NCBI RefSeq assembly: GCF_918797505.1
Contig: NC_092799.1
Coordinates: 11,494,295 to 11,558,294 of the forward strand
Source of the DNA: Bemisia tabaci
Taxonomy: Eukaryota > Arthropoda > Insecta > Hemiptera > Aleyrodidae
Length of the DNA: 64,000 nucleotides
Reading direction: 5' to 3'
The notes beneath the pieces are model-generated. The model saw only the letters and a list, made by a program, of their open reading frames with translations. It did no database searches and was not told the DNA's origin. Numbering within the stretch: the stretch's first letter is position 1; every line of letters begins with the position of its first letter. Below, piece by piece: positions 1 through 10,843 of the stretch. A program made the translations under genes and the position numbers.

Positions 1-280
1 GCCGTCAATTTGGCTTCAGGGTGGATAGTGATAACGCCGATGGCGAATAATTTAAAAGCGTGGCCATCGTTTGTGATTTCTCGATGGGAAAAATGGAGGA
101 TTAGCACGAAAAAGTTTTATTGTTCCATTTGAGAGTATTAAATGAGCTAAATCCGTGATATTTTTCATAATTTTAATTACTGTGGGGAATTGTTGAAAAC
201 ATATTGAAAGGTGAGAAAATGTACCTATTCTATTTTTTACAGAGGAATTGTTGTAAAAAAATAAAATGACGGCGAAACAT

Positions 281-501
281 TTGATAGTCGCCAAATTTCC
301 TCCGATAAAATGGTCATTTTTGAGGAGCGTTATGAATATTTGTCCTTGAAATTTTCAGGAACTTCTGGTGAAATTGAGAGCAAAAGGATCTGAAAAATTG
401 GGAAGAAAATATTCATAAGTTTACCAGCAAATTCGTGTTTTATCAAAGGAAATTTCGCAGCGCCTGCAGGTTCATACGACGTTTTTCCTTAGCACAGCAG
501 A
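281..501 (+). mobile_element. Family A MITE copy 1, left end lost
   Basis: The interior and right end match the family A consensus, including TCAAAGGAAATT and a right end close to CCTTAGCACGGCAG (here CCTTAGCACAGCAG). The left terminal repeat is degraded, so this is an old copy. Family A elements are near-perfect palindromes of about 253 bp with no coding capacity; no transposase is present in the window. Confidence 0.75.
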
Positions 502-600
502 ATAGCTTTTATAATACTTCAGCCGGAAGGTGAGGATTTTATAAACGTGTGTGCCAGTAGGTTCTCCATTCAGATAGGTGCTTAACGGACGAGCCAGAAA

Positions 601-856
601 TGGACCGCGCTTAACAGAAAGGAACCAAGCCACATCAGCTACTGTCAAATTCAATTGGGCAATTTAATTTTATACATGAAAAGGGTTGTGCGGATTATTG
701 TGCAAATTTCAGTGAATTTTCTCCATGGCGCAAAGCAAATTCCTTAAAATTTTCAAAGGAATCCGCACAAACGTTCTCACATAGAAAATTAAATTGCCCA
801 ATTAAATTCGGCAATAGCTGATGTGGGTTGGTTCCTTTCTGCTTAACGCGGTCCAA
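601..856. mobile_element. Family F palindromic MITE, full copy
   Basis: The element starts TGGACCGCG and ends CGCGGTCCA. Inverted AAGGAACCAAGCCACATCAG and its complement lie just inside, and the interior halves (TTGTGCGGAT and ATCCGCACAA) also pair. It has no open frame of note. The superfamily is uncertain. The same ends recur at 7220, 26948 and 32551. Confidence 0.8.
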
Positions 857-1918
857 ATAATAATTCGTAATTTCAAAATGTATTCGACTTCCCCCGGTCG
901 GAGTTCAATTAGTTGATCAAACCGTACGAGACCTGGCATCCCGCCCAAGCGGGAGCCTGAGCACCCTCCATCTGAAGAGATCATTCACGCCCCGCCCCCT
1001 CCCCCTCATTGTTTGCGTTGTCTTATTTCGTGTTTTAATTGCTCCACGCACTTGAGCTCCCCCACACACACACTCGCAGCGAGCACTCCGTCGTATTGTT
1101 AGCGGGGAATAATCCCGCGCCGGTGCGATAGGCCCCGGGTAAATTGTTTATGAGTCGCCCGTAATGAGGAAATGCGAGAGCAAACAAAATAAAATTTACC
1201 GCCGCATCGCCCCATTGTCGGGGGGTTACCGCGCTAATGTTTAATTCAGCCCCGATGCATTAGCTGAAACAGCGGTTTCGGGCCCGGGCCCGCGCCTGTC
1301 AGCGCTTTCAACCTCTCGTCGCCGTTACAAAAGCGCGTAAGCGCACGTTCTCATGAGCCCCGTTCTTCACTTAACAATACGGTGAACGGGGGTCAAATGA
1401 GCGTGGGGGTGCGTTCTTTTGTCGAGGGGGTGACGATTTCGCGACGAGTGCTCATTGTTAGGATTTGAATGAGCGAGCGAGCGCTATCTTCGCGACTTGA
1501 AAATTTTATTGCGATCAGACGTTTCGAAGAAAGCGGGGTCTAATTGATAGTGACTTACGTTGTCAACCTCAATTGGGCGGTTTTCAGTTTTATTTGCGCG
1601 AGCTGGGTTTACCTTTCGAAGAGGAGTGGATTTGTTCTGAGGATTGAATGGTTCTATTATTCATGCTTGAGGAATCGCCTGGGAAGATGTTTTATTATAG
1701 GCATTAGATCATGCTCTCAGGTGGGATAATACTCCTTACGGTTGTTTTGTATGAAACAAAGTTAATTTTTCAAAAATGCCCTAAATAAGGCAGGAAGACA
1801 TTTCCGCACGCTTTTGTGCAAATCTTCTAAATAAATATTACTACTTCACAACGCTGCATGCCCTCCCCCATTGTAGGCAAAGCGTGTGGGCTCTACCGAT
1901 GAATATTTGAGTTTGGCT
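857..1918. other. GC-richer unique stretch, no gene seen
   Basis: About 950-1500 is rich in CpG with short C- and G-runs and a CACACACA tract, unlike the AT-rich surroundings. I see no exon with splice sites and no recognisable domain. It could be intronic regulatory DNA. The rest is unremarkable. Confidence 0.4.
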
Positions 1919-2277
1919 CACGGAGAAAAAAAATTCGTGCGTGGGACCCGAAGTTTAGGTCATATGAATCTCTGAAGTTTTTGGATTGAGCATCTGAACA
2001 CTTTAGGTCCAGCTGCTGAGGTTTGGATCACACATCTGAAACTTCATTTCTTACATCTGAAGTACTTCGGTTTTCACATCCGTAAAACTTCGGTTCTCAC
2101 ACCCGTAAAACTTCGGTTCTCACAACTGAAGTACTTCAGATGTAAGAACTGAAGTTTCAGATGTGTGATCCGAGCCTCGACATCTAGACCTAAAGTGTTC
2201 AGATGCTCAATCCGAAAACTTCAGAGATCCATATGACCTAAACTTCGGGTCCTACGCACGAATTTTTTCTCTCCGTG
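1919..2277. repeat. Family P foldback, about 360 bp
   Basis: CACGGAGAAAAAAAATTCGTG at the left pairs with the complementary right end, and the arms (about 150 bp each) remain largely complementary, for example GACCCGAAGTTTAGGTCATA against the right arm. The centre holds several near-repeats of AAAACTTCGGTTCTCACA and related ACTTCAGATGTAAG motifs. Transcribed, it would form one long hairpin. Confidence 0.85.
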
Positions 2278-2298
2278 TTGATTAAACACATGTACACA

Positions 2299-2357
2299 CG
2301 TACAGTTTGGCAACGCCTGAAGGTTCATACGGCGTTTTTTCCTTAGCACGGCAGTAC
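2299..2357 (+). mobile_element. Family A right-end fragment
   Basis: Only the right terminus is present (GGCAACGCCTGAAGGTTCAT through CCTTAGCACGGCAG). It directly precedes the tandem array at 2372, which also contains family A interior sequence. Confidence 0.8.
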
Positions 2358-2371
2358 AAAGCTCGGGAATC

Positions 2372-3157
2372 CTATGCACAAAGTGTTTTTTCTTTCCATC
2401 TAATTATTCAACGAAGCATAGTTTATTTCAGTGAAATTATGTTCAAATTAACCCCATTAACGGACTTGGTACTTTCCAGGGGTTATTCAAAAACGGAGCT
2501 ATGTATTGAATATGTTTATTTGTATATGTTATATAAAAATGTTTATTTTTGCGGAACGTTATGAACATTTTTCCTAGAAATTTTCAGGAACTTCGGGTGA
2601 AATTGCGAACAAAATTATCTGAAACATTGGAAGGAAAATATTCATGAGTTTACCAGAAAATTTGTGTTTTATCACCGGAAATTCAGCAAAACCTGAAGGT
2701 TCATACTATGCACATAGTGTTTTTTCTTTCCATCTAATTATTCAACGGAGTATAGTTTATTTGAGTGAAATTACGTTTAAATTAACCCCATTAACGGACT
2801 TGATACTTTCTAGGGCATATTCAAAAACGGAGCTATGTTTTTTTGTATATTTTATATAAAAATGTTTATTTTTGCGGAACGTTATGAACATTTTTCCTAG
2901 AAATTTTCAGGAACTTCGGGTGAAATTGCGAACAAAATTATCTGAAACATTGTAAGGAAAATATTCATGAGTTTACAAGGAAATTTGTGCTTAATATCAA
3001 AGGAAATTCGGCAAAGCCTGAAGATTCATACTATTCACAAAGTATTTTTTCTTTCCATCTAATTGTTCAACGGACTATAGTTTATTTCAGTGAAATTACG
3101 TTCAAATTTACCCAATTAACGGACTTTCCAGGGCTTATTCAAAAACGGAGCTATGTT
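2372..3157 (+). repeat. Tandem array of about 330-bp units containing family A sequence
   Basis: Two full units (2372-2705 and 2706-3030) and one partial unit (3031-3157) follow head to tail. Each begins CTATGCACA/CTATTCACA and runs through TTTCTTTCCATCTAATT and AAAAACGGAGCTATG. The two full units then continue into the right half of a family A element. The units differ by substitutions and small indels, so the array is not freshly duplicated. Confidence 0.85.
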
Positions 3158-3520
3158 TACGAGATAAGTGACGTTCTCTCCGGTGCTCAGTGGCTCCCGC
3201 CACGGAAGCAGTAACGGATAATAAAAGGGAGCAATAAATATTCGGGGCCCGCAATGATTGATCGTAAAACCCGTCGAATCCGTTGCGAAGCGCCTTCGAT
3301 TCGTGGGACGCAGCGCTTTACACGGGGACTCATGTCAAACCCATTACAGACCTAACTTCAAAGTTACCGGCTCGACGCAATTCGCCCGTCCGCGGCCGCG
3401 GAGGCTCCCGGCGATTTATTTCCCCTCATCACGAGACGCCGCGAATCACCCGGCCGATGCCGCCAAACTAGGAATATAAACTCCACGGCTTCCGACAAGG
3501 AGAGACTGATTCTGATTCAC
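3158..3520. other. GC-rich unique block, no gene seen
   Basis: A short CpG-rich block (about 3170-3480) contrasts with the AT-rich DNA around it. No convincing exon, tRNA or TIR is visible. It ends at a long A-run beginning near 3524. Confidence 0.35.
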
Positions 3521-3523
3521 TGG

Positions 3524-3557
<34 letters not shown>

Positions 3558-4079
3558 AAGCAGTGAACTCCAACACAATGTGTTGATAAGGCGCGTCATT
3601 AACTCGCACATATCAACCCCTTTAGTTTTCATTTACAGAGATTTCAAAATACACGGAAAAAAAAGACCTGTCATTTTAACAGTCGCATTGAATGTTAAAT
3701 TTGTTTGACGTTTTTCTGTTCTTTTAGTTGTCGTGACTGTTAATTGAACATTTTAAGTATGTTGAAACAAAAGTGTACAAATCTGTCAGCTCAACATCTT
3801 ATTGATGCTTTTGAAATAACATTCTGTATGTTATTCCATCATCACACGACTGCTGAGTTAACGTCAGTGCGGTTCATTAAATCAACGGTTCCTGAAGCTC
3901 TTGGAATGACTGTCATTGACTTTTGATTTTACAGTACACACGTCATTTTGACATTCGTTTGGATTTTAAATTTACACTCGTGCTAGGTGTTGGTCTAATG
4001 TTTTGAAGGCCGTTAAATTCGCAGAAATAATCTGCTAAAGCAACAGCGAGGGTGTCGAAATAACAGCCTCTCATTTAAC

Positions 4080-4510
4080 AGCGAGTTGACGGTAAAATGC
4101 TGACCGTTGCACGGAGCATCCCATCCCAGCCAGTCCCGCGCGGTCGGCGCAGCGCGCATGCGCAGTTGTATACAGTTGTCGATCGCCCCGCTGCGAGCGG
4201 TGACGCAGAAAACCTCTCCTACCCTACCCGCCACTGTCCACCCTCCTTCTCGAGGGTTGCGCGCCGACCTAACAAAGGGCCCGGTCAGGGAAATTCTCAG
4301 AACTCCAACCGCCCGGGCCTGGCGTTCGGCTGTTTCTTCCTTCGACATTGTTCGCGCATTCCAGTCTGTCCGTTGAGGCGGCCATGTCACTGTTTAAAGG
4401 GATTGCGTTTGCTCAACAGTCAGTGGTTTTGAGTCACAGAAGTCTTGCGCTTGCGTTTCGAAATCGTGCTCAAATTGTGTTTGCGAGTGAATTTTGGCGA
4501 AGAAAGTGAT
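4080..4510. other. GC-rich cargo block inside S
   Basis: This CpG-rich part of S, containing GCGCAGCGCGCATGCGCAG, has open frames on both strands (longest about 125 codons on the -, 4013-4390). None resembles a known domain. The composition is unlike the rest of S, so it may be host DNA, perhaps promoter-like, picked up by the element. That is inference only. Confidence 0.35.
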
Positions 4511-5527
4511 TAGTTTTGATACTCAGTGCGCGATCTGCAAAATTAGTAGCTCCATAGGAAAGTAACTCTTACGATATGAGCAAATTTGGGCACACTGTTA
4601 TCAGTTGCGGGCAGACGCCATTTTTTGAGGCATCATCATGAATCCGTTCAACTCGGAATTTCTGCTGCCGTATATTTGTGTTTTTTGGTTTCAACTTCAC
4701 CATTGACATTACACTCACTCTCAACTCAATTAGGTTTGCGTCCAGTGCATCCCATTATTATTTTTAGCGTGCCTTCCATGTTTATATGCAGGCGCTCTTT
4801 TGATTTCGTTTCCTGTAGATTATACCATCAGCCCTGTCCTCTATACTTTCCGACCCAACTCCATTGTGTGATTTTTTCCTTTTCTTTTGTTCAAAGAAAT
4901 TTCGGCTGTTTTGAAATGAAATGAAGTGATAATTTAGCAAATCTTAATCTTGGTAGAATCTTTTGAAACCCTTTATAATACATTTTTGGTGTTTTTAACT
5001 CACAAGCACGATCTGCTGTTTGGTTCTTACGTTGTTTTTATTGATGATGCCAACGTGACATTGTCTTAATGACGTAAGTGTTTCAATGTGTAATACAGTG
5101 TATGTGCGGTATCTGACCAGGATGCGAGTGATAAGTTGGGTTATTTGAAAAAAAGAAAATAACGGATGGAGAGGAAGGGTTTAAAACGTGCCTCACATAA
5201 TTTGTTGACGACCCCTAGGCCATGATCAATTCTGCCCCACCGAGAACTGCAAAGATAAATACTTTGTGAAGTGTTTTTGTGCATTTAAACTGTTCAAATT
5301 TTTTATGAAATTAACTCATTGTGAAACTGATTTAGTCTGTAAATGTTACTTTGACCGAAATATTATCTACGGTTTTTGTATCATTTACTTGAAACCAGTT
5401 AAGCAGTTATCAGCTATTTACATAAGCATGTAAGTATGACCATGATTTTTTTACAGTTGCGTGGCATTGTATCTGCTACATTAACAGCAGTGTGAATGAG
5501 AATCCAAGAGCGATTTTGCTTTTACAT

Positions 5528-5700
5528 GAACAGCAGCGCTGCTACATCGACAGCAGTGTGGATTTAAATTCAAGAACGAACTGGCTGTCATGAGAGCAGC
5601 GACGCTGCTTTTTCGACAGCAGCGGCCGCTGTTAAATCGAGGGCAGCGTGAACGTCAATCTGATGGGGAACCGGCGTTTACGCCAGCAGCTGCGCTGCCA
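5528..5700. repeat. Cluster of short GC palindromes inside S
   Basis: Several short inverted repeats built on CAGCAG/CTGCTG lie within about 170 bases: CAGCAGCGCTGCT, AGCAGCGACGCTGCT, CAGCAGCGGCCGCTG and CAGCAGCTGCGCTGCC. Separated copies of ACAGCAGTGTG lie between or just before them. The pattern resembles the hairpin row in element J. Confidence 0.6.
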
Positions 5701-6001
5701 GTGTAACATACTATTTGATGTAGGTTGAGCAGATTTTGCTGTCGTTGTTACACTCATTTACTGTCAATGTGACAGCAAAGCGCCTGTTATAATAACAGAC
5801 AAAGGTAATGTTATTTTAAAAGCCAGGATGCTGTGCCGTTTTTTAACAGCCAAGGGCTGTTCCTTTAGCAGTCGCGACGATTAAAATGGCAGAACTTTTT
5901 TTTCCGTGTAGTCAAACAGCACAACAAGAGAATTCACGATCCAACACTGCGAGGTCAACGACGCACCTTGACGAGACCGTGTATTGTGAATGTTTCTGAT
6001 G

Positions 6002-6009
6002 CACTGGGG

Positions 6010-6058
<49 letters not shown>

Positions 6059-6270
6059 ACATTGGATCTAGAGTCCAGACTCTTGAAAACATTGACAAGA
6101 AGGAATACTTTTGATTCAATCAGATTTAAGCTTAAATCAAAAGGAAATCCGCTCAAATTAATAGGCTTGGTTCTTGATTTAAGCTTAAATCTGATTGAAT
6201 CAAGAGCATTTTTTCTTGTCGATGTTTTTAAGAGTCTGGACTCTAGATCCAAAGTGTTTTTGTTCCAGTG
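6002..6270. mobile_element. Family C MITE copy 1 with expanded A-run
   Basis: The element starts CACTGGGG, followed by an A-run of almost 50, and ends TTCCAGTG. Internal inverted repeats include GGATCTAGAGTCCAGACTCT with its complement, and GATTCAATCAGATTTAAGC with its complement. The A-run is far longer than in the other C copies (about 7-9), so it has probably expanded as a microsatellite. Open frames through it are artefacts. Confidence 0.85.
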
Positions 6271-6348
6271 TTAGAAAGCTGTTCTGATCGAGTGTGATTC
6301 TGATTCTGACTAGATTAATTACGATGTCGATGTCGGATTAAGAATAAC

Positions 6349-6648
6349 CAGGGTGTCTACAAGTCCGGAATTTCCGGAAAGTCCGAAAATAGTGCTGATT
6401 TTTTAAGGGCGGTCCAAAAATACTGAAAAAGTGCGGAAATTCCGCAAGAAGGTCCGGAATTTGTCTAATTTTTGTCGTAATTTGGGCGAGAAATTAAAAT
6501 TTTTGAAATTTTTCGGATTTCGTCAAATGGAGGCACTGAAAAAGTACTGAATTTTTCTGTTGAGGAGGTACCGAATATATTGGGAATGTGCTGAAAAGTT
6601 ACTGTAAAAGTGCTGATTTTTGGCCAGCCTCTTTTAGTAGATACCCTG
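6349..6648. mobile_element. Family FF TIR element, about 300 bp
   Basis: The ends CAGGGTGTCTAC and GTAGATACCCTG are inverted. The interior repeats CCGGAATT and AAAGTGC-type motifs. Flanks GAATAAC and GAATAGC could be a worn 7-8-bp target duplication, which would suit hAT, but this is weak. A related start is seen near 18729. Confidence 0.55.
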
Positions 6649-7105
6649 GAATAGCTTATAAAGAAAAGTTCATAAGAATTGGTCTGTTCGCCCAAGTAAT
6701 TCTTACATGATCTGAGTTCAGACTGGCGTGAGCCAGGTCAGTTCATAACTTTGATTATATAATTCTGCACCATGGTACGAAAGGATCTAGAGAGGTACAT
6801 TTTTTTATAAAATGATACAACTATATTAGCATGTACAATGCTTTAAGCTTAGAACTTAAGTGAGGGGTTTATTATTTGTACATTTAGTAATTTCTACCTT
6901 AATTAATTTTTATTTTTATTAATTATGGTTATTATTCTTTCAGCCGCTTTTTTACACTATAAGAGCGAAAAATAATTGGTTATTCCCAGTCACGTAAAGG
7001 CCCAAATAAAATTCTAATTATAGGAATTACTCATAACCTATCGCAGATGCAGTAAAATTAATTTCTAAAGAAATAAATATAAATTATAATGCAGAGAGAC
7101 CGAGA
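6649..7105. other. AT-rich stretch, nothing recognised
   Basis: Strongly AT-rich DNA with short homopolymer runs. No gene, repeat family or palindrome identified. Confidence 0.4.
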
Positions 7106-7205
7106 GAATATCGTCACCTTTTGGCCAGAGTTTCACAAGCACTATGCGACGCGACGTTCAACAAGTTCCCTTACAAATTAAAGGGAGAATATTCACAGAT
7201 TTTTC
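7106..7205 (+). mobile_element. Family GG left-arm fragment
   Basis: ATCGTCACCTT...GGCCA followed by TTCACAAGCACTATGCGACG matches the left arm of the palindrome near 32250. As there, it lies immediately before a family F element. Confidence 0.55.
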
Positions 7206-7219
7206 TGAAAACTTATATT

Positions 7220-7469
7220 TGGACTGAGTTAAGCAGAAAGGAACCAACCCACATTTTGGAAAAAAACAGAGTTATGAGTAGTTTTGAACTCAACCACTGC
7301 TCTACTATCCATCGCCAAAAATTCAAAGTTTTTGTCGGAGCAAATTTTGCAGAAATTGAACTTGAAGTTTATCTTTTACATTGAGTCTTATGCAGGAGCT
7401 AAACTTTAAACCTCTTTTTCTCGGTTCGATCCCGATGTGGCTTGGTTCCTTTCTGTTTAACTCCGTCCA
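7220..7469. mobile_element. Family F copy 2 with different interior
   Basis: The terminal blocks TTAAGCAGAAAGGAACCAA and TTGGTTCCTTTCTGTTTAA are family F, but the central 150 bases differ from the other copies and include a box-B-like GGTTCGATCCC at about 7423. The replaced interior suggests a separate subfamily. Confidence 0.65.
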
Positions 7470-7539
7470 TTTCATCAAATGATATAGAAGTAAAATAAAT
7501 AGATCGTGTGCTTTTGTATCGTTTCTGTTTTTTCACATA

Positions 7540-7732
7540 CTCATATCCGTCAGCTTTGAAGGGAATGGATTTGATTCACATGAATCACTTAACGCGGTAA
7601 AAATTAAGGCACCTTCAATTCGAGTGATACTTCTTGCTTTGCCGTTAGGTTAGTTTAGTTGCGTGACCTAACTTAAACCAACCTCACTCTGTTGTGACCG
7701 GTTTCCGAGCTTTGTGATCGATCAGAATCATT
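7540..7732 (+). repeat. Repeat B copy 1
   Basis: The unit holds ACTCATATCCGTCAGC, GATTCACATGAATCAC, TAGGTTAGTTTAGTTGCG and GTGATCGATCAGAATCATT. It is joined directly to the left end of the family A copy at 7733. The same join occurs at 17527 and, inverted, at 48014. Confidence 0.75.
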
Positions 7733-7974
7733 ATGCTGTGCTAAGGAAAAACGCCGTACGAACATTCGAGAGTTGCCAAATTTCCCTCGATAAAATGTTT
7801 CTTTTTGAGAAAGGTTAAAAATATTTGTCCTTGAAATGTTCAGGAACTTAAGGTAAAATTGCAAAAATCATTATCTGAAAAATTGGAAGGTAAATATTCA
7901 CGAGTTTACCAGGAAATTTGTGTTTTATCAAAGGAAATTTGGCAACGCCTGAAGGCTCATAGGGCGTTTTTCCG
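7733..7974 (+). mobile_element. Family A MITE copy 3
   Basis: The left end GCTGTGCTAAGGAAAAACGC and the interior are typical. The right end breaks off at GGGCGTTTTTCC, before the usual TTAGCACGGCAG. It is abutted on the left by repeat B. Confidence 0.8.
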
Positions 7975-8182
7975 GGGCCTGGGCGACAGTATGATAAAAC
8001 ATATCGTGAGATATCGTGTTCTTCATACTTTGACGAGGGTGTTAGTTGGGACACTGGAGTTTCCTCTGGCAATTTGTTTTATACGTGATGCTGGATTCAT
8101 GCATGCGCATTTATGTCTTAAATAAGCAAGTTTTTTTGCAACAAGGAAACAATTGATTACGTGAAACTAGCTTATATATTCT

Positions 8183-8590
8183 TAGAGTACCTATATTAAG
8201 AGAGTATGGCCACTGGGTCCCATGGAGAGGCTTAGGACCCAAAAATGGCGGTGCTTTGTTTTGGTTTTTGTGGATGGGAGGGGGGTCATTGCCAACTTTT
8301 GACGGTTATCACCAACCGCACTCGCTGCCAACCTTACTACATCTAAGATAATTTTTCTCGAAAATTGCACACGATTAGCCTTAAAAATACTTAACGAGGT
8401 CGCAATAGTGCATTTGGGTAAATTTCTCGTTACGATAAGCAAAGACAACTACATTTTGAGTCATTTTGCATTACATTAACTTATGGCGTCCGCCATTTTG
8501 GGGTCCTAAGGGCTCCATTTAGCCTAAGATGGCTGAGCCAATCAGAGGTGGTAACTCCAGTGGCCATACTCTCTTAATATAGGTACTCTA
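8183..8590. mobile_element. Element L: 408-bp hAT-type MITE
   Basis: TAGAGTACCTATATTAAGAG at the left and its complement at the right form TIRs of over 30 bp (to CCACTGG). Perfect 8-bp duplications TATATTCT flank it at 8175-8182 and 8591-8598. Eight-base duplications are typical of hAT elements. No coding capacity. Confidence 0.9.
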
Positions 8591-8598
8591 TATATTCT

Positions 8599-9690
8599 GT
8601 GACAAATTCACTGTTAAAATCCAACGTTTAGGCATCAAACTGATACCCCGAATTTTCTTACTGCCAAGAGGCTCCTTCTAATTTGGAAAATTTAAGCACG
8701 TGATTCTCGAAATTGCAAAAATTGCACAAAAAGGAGTCGGATACCAAAATTCTGCGGAGAAATATCGGCTGTAACACAACTTCAACGCAAGATGTACACT
8801 AACATCGAGCGAGACGTGGCAACGCCGCCGGACAATAATTTTAATAATTCGAAATTTAGTGTTTTCGAAACTTCGCCGACATGGAAGTAAATATAGTGAC
8901 AGTTACGCGCCCGAAGGAGTGTTCTCGGCGTCCAAGTTCGCAATTTCAGCGCTTACGACGGTAATTTCAGCCGTTTAAGCGGACAGTAAACGCTTTGATA
9001 ACGGTGATTTGTCTCATTTAAGTCGCCTAACCGCACCGCTTACCCCGCCGCTTTAGTTGATCCGGCCGGCGGGTAAGTTATGCCGCGTGCAAAGGTGATT
9101 TAGGCGGTCCCCCCCTCTCACCATCACATGTCTATCAGTGATTATACCGGGGAGGGGGAGGAGGTTGTTATTATCCCAAGTTATGATACGATGAAAGTAT
9201 TCGGTTAGTTATGGCGTTTTATGGCCCGTTCATGATATGAGAGTGATTTCCAAGTAAGTTTACGTGTAGTTTTCGCTTGGAAGTATATATTCAGCGTCAG
9301 AAAAAGAAGAAGAAAAGGGACAAAAAGGATAGCGTTAAGTAACTCTATTATACGAGCGTTGGTAATTTTGAAAAAAAGACCCATATGCATAGATCGGGAC
9401 AAGTGACATATGTCAATATGACGTATTTTGCTACAAGGAATAATTGAGGGGCTTAGAGGACAAGCCGTTTAAGTGCAGTATTTGCTATTTCAAGAAATGA
9501 TTGTTTGAATTTTCGATATTACATGGATCCTTATGGCAAAAAGAAACTTCCAATTGACATTTTGATGTTAAAAAATTGGAATTTGGCAGCGAATTTTTCA
9601 CAGAACATGCATCAGGACTAGTTTTACTTGAAATCATTAGTATTCCAATTTTTTCAAAAATTGCACTTATGCGCCTTGCCCTCCAAGCTT
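8599..9690. mobile_element. Diverged family T pair of arms around unique DNA
   Basis: 8599-8740 resembles the left arm of the foldback at 10844 (GACAAATTCACTGTTAAAAT), and about 9450-9690 resembles its right arm (TTTTGCTATTTCAAG-like, GGATCCTTATGGC). They face each other with about 700 bases between, part of it GC-rich (8800-9120). This may be an old, larger T element or two separate remnants. Confidence 0.45.
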
Positions 9691-9699
9691 TTCATTTGT

Positions 9700-9835
9700 A
9701 CTCGATTTTGCAATGGAAACTCCTATTTCTGATTCATTGTAGCGACGTATACGCCGTAAGTTTACCTATACCAGTAGGTGTTGTCATGGATAAGTCAGAA
9801 GTATTAGTTCCTGATCACAAAATGTAGTCCACTTC
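9700..9835. mobile_element. Family O copy, diverged
   Basis: GATTTTGCAATGGAAACTCC near the left and CACAAAATGTAGTCCA at the right are worn versions of the O termini seen at 28919 and 55766. The arms are only partly complementary now. Confidence 0.45.
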
Positions 9836-10843
9836 AAAAGCGAAGTAAATCAAAAGGAACTATGAAGCTTAAAAATCCTACGAATCCTAACATAGCTCTC
9901 TTTTTTTTAATTTATTTGCACTTGGTTCTGTTTAGCATAAATATATGACCAATTGGATCTGTATGCATATTCAGTGCATCGTTTTTCAGTATTTTATCCA
10001 GTATAATTTCCTTATTTTAAATAAGTTCTTATCAAAATCATCAAAATCCACTCCTCGATGCACCAGAGGCTTCAAGTCATTTTGGTGGTTCATTAGAGAC
10101 GATCTCATTCTGTTGCTTGCTATTGTGTATATAATCCTTCACAATTTGTCCTTTATTGATTTTGATTCATTATTTTCATTTCAATTCAATATTTTAAATA
10201 TTGAAAAATACCGAAAAATTTAAATACTGTCCTTAACAGACAGTATCTCGAGGTTGGGACGATAAATCTGGGGCTCTGCCTTTATATTCGTAACCCTAAA
10301 CTACCCTTAAAAGACAGGGTTGACTGAAACTAGAGAGCCCGCAGGAGCGCCGGCAGGGGTAAGATTTAATTAATAGGTACTGAGTCGCAGAGAAACTGTA
10401 AAAGACATCACTAAAAGATGGTAAGCGAGTTTAAATATCCTTCGCCACCGTTAGCGCTGACTTATTAGCGCGTTAAAGACAGATACGCACCGCGGATGCC
10501 GAGGCGAACAGATTTTGCTGTGTTTTTTGTGAGACTCAGTGTTATTTTTCGAACGATTTGGCAACCGAGAGAAGGGGTTGAAAGCTGAGACAACGACGGA
10601 GGGCTCGCAATGATGACGTTTGGCGAGCGAGGCTGGAGTGTAAAGCGAGGAGTGTCGGTGGCGCCTCTGTCAAATGGGCAGGAAATCCTCGAAGTTTATG
10701 AATGATGGGCTCGGAAGACAAGACGCATAAGTGCAATTTTTGAAACAATCAAGGCGTCAATGATTTTAGGTAAAACCAGTCTGAATGTAAATTTTGCGAA
10801 AATTTCGCTCTCAAATTCCAATTTTAAAGCATCAAAAAGTCAG
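9836..10843. other. Mostly unique AT-rich DNA, no gene seen
   Basis: No exon or repeat family recognised. A moderately GC-rich patch lies around 10420-10680. From about 10690 it begins to resemble the right part of family T (GATGGGCT, GCATAAGTGCA), suggesting an overlapping older T fragment. Confidence 0.35.

Larger units (their letters stand above)
3652..5908. mobile_element. Element S: 2.26-kb non-autonomous TIR element
   Basis: The left end CACGGAAAAAAAAGACCTGT pairs with a right end reading ACTTTTTTTTCCGTG. It is flanked by TA at 3650-3651 and at 5909-5910. The homologous repeat at 56200-56201 has a single TA and no insert, which gives an empty site and fixes the boundaries. No transposase-like frame is visible. 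The termini and 2-bp duplication group it with the CACTG-type elements C, D, I, J and Q (CACTA/CMC-like by inference). Confidence 0.88.
3540..6294 (+). repeat. Repeat R, copy 1, split by elements S and C1
   Basis: CAAGCAGTGAACTCCAACAC and the following roughly 90 bases match 56101-56201. The match stops at 3651 where S begins, resumes at 5911 (CAAACAGCACAACAAGAG), and weakly continues beyond C1 (TAGAAAGCTGTT against TAGAAAGCTATT at 56285). An A-run precedes both copies. The nature of R itself is unknown. Confidence 0.8.

Noticed and set aside
2372..3157. Regularly spaced repeats considered as a CRISPR array
   Set aside because: Units are over 300 bp without unique spacers; it is a tandem array in a eukaryotic intron.
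4013..4390. 125-codon - strand frame in element S
   Set aside because: CpG-rich sequence is open on several frames at once; no recognisable motif or start context.
5881..6274. Poly-lysine and poly-phenylalanine frames
   Set aside because: They translate the expanded A-run of element C1.
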